Assembly (NCBI RefSeq): GCF_026745355.1
Contig: NC_079209.1
Coordinates: forward strand, 29,871,347-29,935,346
DNA: 64,000 bases
From: Beta vulgaris subsp. vulgaris
Lineage: Eukaryota; Streptophyta; Magnoliopsida; Caryophyllales; Amaranthaceae
Direction: 5' to 3'
Under the pieces are notes generated by a model that saw nothing but the letters and a program-made list of their open reading frames with translations, ran no database searches and was not told the origin of the DNA. The position numbers were made by a program, and so were the translations under genes. Below, one piece after another: positions 56,795-64,000 of the stretch (position 1 is its first letter; every line of letters starts with the position of its first letter).

Positions 56795-58627
56795 CTCCCC
56801 AGCATCACATGAAGACTTCTCAAGCACGGTGATATTCATCAATGACGCAGTTAAACTTTCATCAACACGATCCAATGAGGTCCTGGTTTTTCCATGAGTT
56901 TCCTGAGAGGAAAGCAGGGAGAACGGAAATCACGACTAGATGAAGTAGAAAAAATCAATAAATAACTTGCATATGGCCATCATGAGGACAGCAGTAGCAT
57001 TAACTAGTGCTCTTGTCCAAGTAACAACAGAGAAATCACCTCCTAATCTCTGATATCATCATAATTCTGACAAAGTTTGGAACGATCTAATCATGTTTCA
57101 CATCAATCACTTCATCATAAAAGACATAAGGACAACATCAAAATCTCAATAAAATATCATAATTCTTCCAATGAGCTGATGGTGAACATACTCATTGGGA
57201 GAGTGGATGTTACTCTTTACCTGGCAAAGAAATATATAATTACCATTTAAGCAATCATTTTCAAATTTCAACAATTATCCAAGAGGAAAATTAATGAACA
57301 TGGGTTGATCTACACTTAGCTACGGTGTTGCCATCATATCTAAAAAAAATGAAAAGGGTAAACTCTACTAAAAGTAAGAAAGCACAAAACAAAATCATTC
57401 TACACATTGTCACCCTTCTAGAGGATCTAGTTTCTCTTCCAAAAATAACATAAGGAACCAAAGACACACACATACCTTAAGTCTCTTCAAGTTATCTTGG
57501 AAAGCCTGTCTGGTAATTTTAGCCTGCTGAGATATGGACATAGTCCCAACACCCTGTACGCCACCCAATTCCCCCTCCAATACTGGGTGGGCCAGCAGGG
57601 TCATGGGAAACAGATGAATAAGAGGTTGGTGCTGTGTACATATAACTTTGAGGTTGAACAGATTGAACTGCTGATGCATTTCGACTTACTGCAGAAGGTC
57701 CTTCATCCATTCTCTTGCCCAGACCTTTCCTAAATTGCTCTTCTTCCCATTTTCTCTCTTCCTCATCTTCATCATCGTCCATGTTCAACTGCCCGATCCG
57801 CATTGGCCTCTCATCAATATCCTCAAACACACCCTTTTTAGGACCATCTATCTTTTCACCAAGCATAGCAATTCGTGTTTGGAACTCGGGCTCCTCATCA
57901 CTTAACCCCTCTGCTTCTCCATGATTACTTCCTGCATCCAATGATATAAAATCTGGAGCTGCAGCCCGTGACAGCCGAAGTCTCTCCCTCTCTGCTCGAA
58001 TAGCATTTATTGTTGCTTGATCAACTTCTCCCTTCCCAATACCCATCAAACCAATCCTCCTCTCAGCATCATCCTTCTCCCTCTTCAAATAAGAGGTATC
58101 TTCATCCCTTGAAGTTTTGTCTTCATTCATCTCGTTACCATCTTTTCCAGTTTCCCCAACTGGCTTGACAAGACCCTTCAGAACAATAACAGGCTCTGAG
58201 GTTGAACTAGGTTGTGTATCTGATGTTAGTAGCCTTGGCCTCGAGCTAGCAAGGGTTTTAGTGTTCTTTTGAAGTTCAAGGAGGGCTTCTTTTGTGTATT
58301 GACCAGCTTGAGGTTGAACATTAGAGGTAACTGAACAAGTGGAAGACCCAAGACGGTCCTTGATGGATGTAATCTTATGAGAAGAAGTCGACTTGGAGGG
58401 ACGAGATGCAGAAGTTTTAAGCGGACGAGAAAATGGGGTCTCATTATCTTCATCTGCAGCAAAACTTAAAAGCTTCTGGTGGCTTTTCTTTGGTTTGTCA
58501 ACTGCTGTAGTTTTACCAAAAGATGGCTTTGTCGAAGCTTTAGATGGAACTCCGCTACCATTAGCTTCACTCTCTTCATTCTCATCATCGCCCGCTCGAC
58601 GACGGAGTTTTTTGATCTAGAGCTCAT

Positions 58628-58903
58628 TGAAATGTCAAATATAGCCATATAATAACCCTTTCAGATTAGCTGCCACAATTAAGGTCACCGTCAGCAACAG
58701 TCAGCATCAAAAAGCAAAGCACAACATACATAATCACGGAAAACTCATTCATAAATTAAGAAACTGATCTCTATTCAATAAGGGAAGAGGGGGGACACCA
58801 AAGAATAAAAAACATTGCCCAACTAAAATGGCAATTTTGAACATATAAAAAGAAAAATTAAAAACAAAATAAAACAGCCAGACCTGCAATGCAGTTTTTA
58901 ACA
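58628..58903 (-). promoter_or_regulatory. 5' leader of the ILP1-like gene
   Basis: Sequence just upstream of the chosen start. An in-frame ATG seven codons upstream (58648) exists; I preferred MSSRSK because family members begin near this motif. No TATA box is clear. Confidence 0.35.
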
Positions 58904-59182
58904 CTAGTTTTATATGCACGCGATGCGTGCGAAAATACGTAGATTTTTTTTAGGGGATGTAGAAAATTAAATTAATTGTAAATTATATCTAATAAATTAG
59001 GGATATTTGAATTGTTGATGGTTTTCTTTTTAGTCTTTTTTTTATTTTTTAATTAATTAGGTAATTTTTTTTAATTTTTAATTTTTTAATGAGAGTAAAT
59101 AGTTAGAATAGAGATATAATGAGGGTAAAATGGGGTTTCTAATATTTTGGTGTCCTACCCCTCTTCCCATATAGAATAGAGA
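58904..59182 (-). mobile_element. Non-autonomous Helitron, 279 bp
   Basis: On the minus strand it starts TCTCTATTCTATATGGG after an A and ends with hairpin GCACGC-ATC-GCGTGC, then CTAG before a T. TC start, 3' hairpin, CTAG end and insertion between A and T without duplication are the Helitron hallmarks. Confidence 0.85.
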
Positions 59183-60129
59183 TATAAAAAAAAGATTTAA
59201 AACAAAATCGCCAGACTAAATGGCAGTTTTTATTAATAAATAGAAAACATAGAAATTATGACCATAGACGGCAGTTCAACCTAGGATTCAACTTGTTCCT
59301 ACTTTTCCTGCTTCCATTTGAATTCTTCTCCGTTCTTCATCTTCTCCCTCCCATTATCTGCAAACAAAATCTCAAGACTAACTCCCCTCTTCAAAGGCCA
59401 AAAGCAAGCAATTCGAAGCAACAAATATGCAAGACTATTTACTAAAATTTCTCTTTTCAAAGGCCAAGAGCAGGTAATTGAAAACAAGGCAACATTCGCG
59501 TTTTGCTGTGTTCTTCATCATAAGTCTTTTATCATACATTTATCACTGTGCTTGTGCTTTTTATTCAGTATATTCCAACTAGAAAACCAAACTACGAGGA
59601 GTGACAAGGGAAATCACAGTCAAAAGGTAATTCTTAGTTTCTAATTCTTTTACTGTGTAATGTGTTCATATCTCAATTCTAACTAATGATATTAATATTC
59701 GGAAAAAACATACAATTATAAATGGTTTCCTAATATTTGTTGTAATACTCACCCACAAATATATCAATTCGAGTCAAGTTGAACCCTAAAATTTAGAAAG
59801 TTCTTCATTTATCTTGCTTTTCCTCAAAAAAATAAACAAACCCAGATCAACAATCATAGAAAAACCCACACAAATTGGACAAAAACAAAAAAAAAAAAAT
59901 TGAAGAATAACCATTTAAAAAAATATCGAACACACCTCTACTCAAGAATAGTTGGGGCAACAACAGGGTCAGGGGTCCGGCTTTTGGGTGCGGCGCCCGT
60001 GCGAGAGATAAGCCAAATGAAAAGAAGCAAGTGCGACCGTATGCGAATTTTTGCTGGGTAAAGGTGGTCGCCGGCGGTGCGGAGAGAGTTCACTCATGTA
60101 CACTCGGGTGTACCATGAGCATGATACAC
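59183..60129 (-). other. Upstream region of the ILP1-like gene
   Basis: Contains a CpG-richer block at 59960-60085 that could be the true 5' UTR or core promoter of the minus-strand gene, and a short duplicated segment (CTTCAAAGGCCAAAAGCA near 59390 and a variant near 59455). There is no separate gene I can support. Confidence 0.4.
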
Positions 60130-60132
60130 TTA

Positions 60133-60441
60133 AGGGGTGTTTGGTTCACTAGTTTTAGGTATGAGGTATGGGTTTGTAATGAACAAAACCCATACCTAGT
60201 ATTTGTTTAACATATTTCTAAATTTTAAACCCATACCTCAGACCCATAAGGTATGGGGTTTAGAAACCCATGGGGGAGGTGGGTATGGCTCATACCTTAC
60301 CTCTAGGTATCAAATAAAAGAAGATTTTTCATTCATAAATGAAACCAAACACAAGGTATTAAGTATCAAGTTCCAAACCCATACCACCTTGGTTTTATTC
60401 CTGATTTCAAACCCATACCATAATATGAACCAAACGCCCCC
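60133..60441. mobile_element. Tourist-like MITE, 309 bp
   Basis: Ends AGGGGTGTTTGGTTCA and, inward, GGGGGCGTTTGGTTCA, with TTA at 60130-60132 and 60442-60444. GGTATGGGTTT words run in both directions inside. Confidence 0.85.
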
Positions 60442-60510
60442 TTAGAGATATTTTTGTAATAAATTAGAACTTCAGGTGCTCAATTTACACCAAATTTGTT
60501 CATATGGACA

Positions 60511-60665
60511 TTTTGCTCATTTACTAATTTGCTCATTTTTGTAATAAAAGTATTTGCTCATTTTCTTAAATGAGTAGAATCATTTGCTCATTTGTTCATT
60601 TTGCTTATTCGCTCATTTTGCTCATTCGCTCATTTTGCGCATTCGCTCATTTTGCTCATTCGCTC
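60511..60665. repeat. Tandem array of TTTGCTCATTCGCTCA
   Basis: About eight TTTGCTCA/TTCGCTCA half-units; the right part (60600-60665) forms regular 16-bp repeats. Confidence 0.85.
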
Positions 60666-60725
60666 CAAAAAAATATTGGGTGTAACATGAGCATGATACA
60701 CCCAGGTATACTATAAATATTCTCC

Positions 60726-61048
60726 AACTTATGACCTCTTGAAATTGAGAGAAAAATTTTAACTATTGTGTTTGTGACCCTCACTCTCAATATACTAAGT
60801 TATTAAATACAACAAATTTGTGTTATCTATATAATTATCTAAATCAAAATACAACGTTATACGTAGCATATTCATAATCATCAAGCACTTTTAGATCACT
60901 ATAAAGTAAAAGCTCCCAAATTGAGTGTCCACGTGGCAATTAAATATTTTGGTTTAAAATTTTTGTTCGAAATTTATTTCAAATTCGATTTACTTATTTT
61001 GATTGGTGTTAATTAAGGTAAATATTAAGCAATTATAAACATACGTTA
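60726..61048. other. Spacer, nothing recognised
   Basis: AT-rich, no gene. Confidence 0.5.
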
Positions 61049-61864
61049 TCTCTATTATATAAGCCAAAGGATGAGATATCGTGTCCCCCTATAAAAAGAC
61101 CTATATATCCTTAATCTCACAAAAAATAATAAATTAAAGATTTTCTTAATCTTTTCCTCATTTACAAATATGGGTAATAAGAAAATTTCTACATTACCAA
61201 AAAGAAATATATAAAAATGTGTAAAAAGAAGAAACTCACATATGAAAATAAATTGATGAAAAAATTAATTTTTAGACGATTATAAAAGCAAAAATTCACA
61301 GAAACTCTTACTACTTAAACTCCCAATTGCAATAACAATTTCAAATAACATGCATTAACAAACCATAAAAGAATTATGGAACTTAGAGAATATCATTTTT
61401 AATTTTTTAGGGCTCACGATCAGTTAGAATAATGAATATATAAAAAAATAAACATAAATCATCATATAATATCAATTTCTAATTTTTTTTTTATTGAAGC
61501 ACTACTTACATAGTATGCCTAAAATATTAAAAAAAAAAAAAGGCAATGGAATAAAATTGAACTACTTCTCATAAAATACGCCTATAAAATATATGTATTT
61601 TTATATAAATAAATATAACCTAGATCATTTTAAAAGGAGTTATTGAATCATCTACCAAATAAGATAGCATATCGTACCTCGACATAGTCCTTTCTGGAAA
61701 ACATTACTCTTTTACACTAGAGCAATGCAAATAAAATAAATCATAAAGCTCATCAATATTCACCATAAATATTTCATTCTGAAGTTAGTTTTCTAGCAGT
61801 TTTTGATGTTACTATTAATATTAATATATTGTCGCACGCATCGCTTGCATATATATAGTACTAG
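61049..61864 (+). mobile_element. Non-autonomous Helitron, 816 bp
   Basis: Starts TCTCTATTATATAAGCC after an A and ends GCACGCATCGCTTGC (imperfect hairpin) then CTAG before a T. Both ends resemble the 279-bp Helitron at 58904, in opposite orientation. No coding. Confidence 0.85.
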
Positions 61865-61865
61865 T

Positions 61866-62199
61866 CTCTAAATAATGAAGGCCAAAATAAACGACTTCCT
61901 AAAAAAATAACTTGTGATAAGGATTTGAATTTCTCAATCAAACTTAATTTTGGCAATTTTTATTAGCAATCAACCTTAATTTTCAGGTAATTATATAGAT
62001 TTTCGATTTTTACTCAAACAATTAAAAAAAATGTTAAAGATAAGAATATTGCAAGTATAAGAATATATGGAGAGATTTGCTTAGTGATGATTGCCTTAAA
62101 ATGCCTTAATTATATCCCTTGATTGGTTTTAGTTTTGGCAACAATAATATGCTAAAAGATATATGTAGACGTGATTTAAGATTAAAGGGACGAGAGAAT
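61866..62199. other. Spacer, nothing recognised
   Basis: AT-rich, no gene. Confidence 0.5.
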
Positions 62200-62700
62200 A
62201 ATACTATCTGGATTGTAAAAAAAAGAGTTCAAAAATGGGCTTAAGGAACCCAAATACTAATTGGAGTAGGAAAAATAATTCTACTGATGTTAGGAATTTC
62301 AAATCATCATCATTCATATACATCATTCAATCCTACTTAAAATCCAATTGTATTTTCCTAATCCCAAAAGGAAAGCATGCTTATAAATACCTTTAAACCC
62401 AAATATTTTACCAGCACAAAATTCTCGCTCCTCCCACGTACAAGAACCGGCTCTATTTCTTTCTCCCTCTACACATTTTTCCCCTTCTTTCCTCCTTTCT
62501 TTTCTTCTCTTCCAAGAAACATTTTCTTCTTCAACAAGAAACTCCCCAACTCCACACCACCACCACCACCACCATTGCCGACCACTTGGCTGCTGCGCTG
62601 TTGCTGTCTTCATGCCGACGTTCTTCCTTTGTTCTTCTTTCTTGTGTTGGTTTGACTATTTTTCTTTTTCCTCATGTTTTAATTAAAGATTATGTTTTGA
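62200..62700 (+). repeat. Dispersed LTR-like repeat (second copy)
   Basis: Same order of blocks as 3640-4075 on the opposite strand: TGATGTTAGGAATTTCAAATCATC, TATAAATA box (62382-62389), pyrimidine-rich leader, (CCA)n tract near 62552-62570. It probably is the promoter half of an LTR. Confidence 0.55.
62382..62389 (+). promoter_or_regulatory. TATA box of the LTR-like repeat
   Basis: TATAAATA before a CT-rich leader; the inverted copy of the repeat keeps the same box at 3877-3884. Confidence 0.5.
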
Positions 62701-64000
62701 TGATTTATTTTAATACTAATTATGATTAGAAGCTTTAATTTACTATTTTAATGATGAATCTATGATTATATAAATTATGTATTGAAAGAATAAAAATTCA
62801 GATTTGATTATTATGTTTGAATTGGAATTTTAATTATCAGCCTGTAATTTTAGGGTGTTAAAGTTTGAAAATCATAGTAGCATGTTATAAACTATGAAAT
62901 TGATTAAACTTATGAATTTAAGCATGTTTAAGTATCTTTAAAGGGAGTTTTGATAAATTATAAATTGTTGGAATTTTAGAATATATTGTTATTAATGAAG
63001 TTTTATGGATTTTAATGACTAGTATTGTAATAACCAGAAAAAATATATTAGTAAAGGATAAAAGGTTAAAGTATTAGTATAAGATAAACTAGTCCCTAAG
63101 ATCTTATATACGTTATTTTGTTGTTTATATGATTATTTTAGGTAAAGTTATGTGTTTCCTTGGTTTTATACATTTGCTCAGGGAAAGTTATATGTGCATA
63201 CATATATCATTTATATTAACATTATAGTTTATAAAGTACTTTAAGGGTCATAGATTAATAAAATTATCAATTACTAGTTTATGAGCTTATAGATATATCT
63301 AGTAGGATTTTTAGTAAGTACCACATAAACCTAGAATGCTCCAAACTTATAAATGGTTAACCTAATGACTAACGTTATTTAGTCTTTAGAATCGTCACTA
63401 ATGACTTTACCTAAGAACGGACAATCGCTACCCATTGTAAGACAATATGCAAAATACAATATTAGTTGGTTTCGGATTTGGTGATTCTATGACATTTGGC
63501 GACCTCTTTTTGGCTTCTTTAATGATTATGAGTTGAGAAGTTACGTAGGTTGCCAAGCAATGTCAAACTGTATCTAGGATGATAAGCGTAGAATACCTTT
63601 TTTACTACATTGTAGGCGTTAGCAATCAATTTGATTTTTGCCTCCAAACACTATAAATACAATGCCATCACTCATAAATTGAGATACAACAAAAGAAGAA
63701 AATCCAAGACAGTTAAACAAAGGGAGAGAGTGTGAGGACGGAACATAGTAAGTTCAATATTAGGTATCATTGATATTATCAGGTACATTCTTGAATACTC
63801 CTTTTTAATGTTATTTTGCTACAATGTGCTGTTATATTAATCTTTTTAGTAGAAAAATAGTTTCTTAATAATAAAGGTACATTGTGATTAGCAAATAATG
63901 TGGTTATAATGCAAATGATATTTGTCACATTGTGATTTATATACAAAGGTGATTCTAAAAAGATTATCATATGTGCTAATAATGAAGTTATGTAAAGATG
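62701..64000. other. AT-rich tail, possibly LTR body
   Basis: No gene is visible. A CTATAAATAC box at 63651-63660 with a purine-rich leader (GGGAGAGAGTGTGAGGACGG near 63722) suggests another retroelement promoter, without boundaries. Confidence 0.35.

Larger units (their letters stand above)
48880..58627 (-). pseudogene. ILP1: ILP1/GCFC-family protein gene, three single-base frame breaks
   Basis: Arabidopsis ILP1 was described as a repressor of CYCA2;1 limiting endoreduplication, and later as a partner of NTR1 in intron-lariat spliceosome disassembly; the animal relatives are PAXBP1 and GCFC2. Six exons: 58627-57476, 56902-56735, 51548-50869, 50697-50415, 50319-50030, 49071-48880, all GT/AG, total about 920 aa, the family size. 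Exon 1 encodes the disordered N-terminus (DDDEDEEERKWEEEQFRKGL). Exon 2 has FMQRLRDFVSVICDFLQ. The GCFC domain spans about residues 600-860 (LRLELLKWDPLREDVDFYDMRW-type core, ALPVLEKLVLDELLAGKVL). Frame breaks: a six-base T run (plus strand) at 58608-58613 lacks one base, the C run at 57564-57566 has one too many, and one base is missing near 48950, giving a TAG. With otherwise intact exons and splice sites, consensus errors are as likely as true decay. Confidence 0.85.
60106..60702. repeat. Direct repeat GGGTGTAnCATGAGCATGATACAC
   Basis: The word stands at 60106-60129 and 60678-60701 with one change. The Tourist MITE and the CTCA array lie between. It may mark the ends of an older insertion. 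Confidence 0.6.

Noticed and set aside
59318..59644. 108-codon frame with an internal repeat (LFKGQ)
   Set aside because: The internal repeat is a short DNA duplication; there is no family match and it lies in the ILP1 upstream region.
62323..62655. Frames with poly-Pro or poly-Trp
   Set aside because: Produced by the (CCA)n tract in the LTR-like leader.
1..64000. tRNA, rRNA and CRISPR-like arrays
   Set aside because: None seen. The short tandem arrays present are simple repeats without spacers.

Overview
The window looks like nuclear DNA of a flowering plant, probably a eudicot. It is AT-rich and mostly transposable elements. The two host genes have plant-type introns with GT/AG junctions and encode plant families (NPH3/RPT2-like and ILP1/GCFC). 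I cannot name the species from sequence alone.

Left arm (1-6316): a 1.64-kb tandem duplication of a copia-type LTR joined to the 3' end of a Ty3/gypsy element, then a gypsy LTR, a dispersed LTR-like repeat, and a complete non-autonomous CACTA element (4679-5895, TSD AAT). From 6317 to 15350 lies a nearly full-length, decayed Ty3/gypsy element of Tat type: two LTRs, broken gag and protease, RT, a second RNase H, integrase, and an antisense ORF with its own TATA box. From 15351 to 19201 come a CpG-rich stretch, a second CACTA-like remnant with a 659-bp hAT MITE inside it, a Stowaway-like end and a Tourist-like MITE.

Host gene 1 (19696-25466, minus) is a four-exon NPH3-domain BTB gene that reads intact (633 aa). 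Its first intron carries a 306-bp Tourist-like MITE. From 26682 to 39633 is a PIF/Harbinger-type non-autonomous element (TSD TAA) whose ORF1-like reading frame is split by a young 11.1-kb Ty1/copia element (TSD AGCTC, LTRs roughly 98% alike by eye). That copia element lies on the minus strand and carries an extra ORF downstream of pol.

From 39637 to 48634 are LTR-like remnants, a 2.8-kb Tekay-like LTR with an adjacent primer-binding site, and a complete 1.33-kb TRIM-like copia derivative (TSD CATAA). Host gene 2 (48880-58627, minus) is the ILP1/GCFC homologue in six exons. All splice sites are intact, but there are three single-base frame breaks in or beside short runs. Its 5.2-kb second intron holds MITEs, and a 62-bp tandem copy of the end of exon 2 includes the splice donor.

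The right arm (58904-64000) has two non-autonomous Helitrons in opposite orientation, a Tourist-like MITE, short tandem arrays and another copy of the LTR-like repeat seen at 3640. The two host genes show no sign of working together; they are simply neighbours in a repeat-rich region. Single-base indels are unusually common in every pair of repeat copies and in the ILP1 gene. This may partly reflect uncorrected long-read consensus error.
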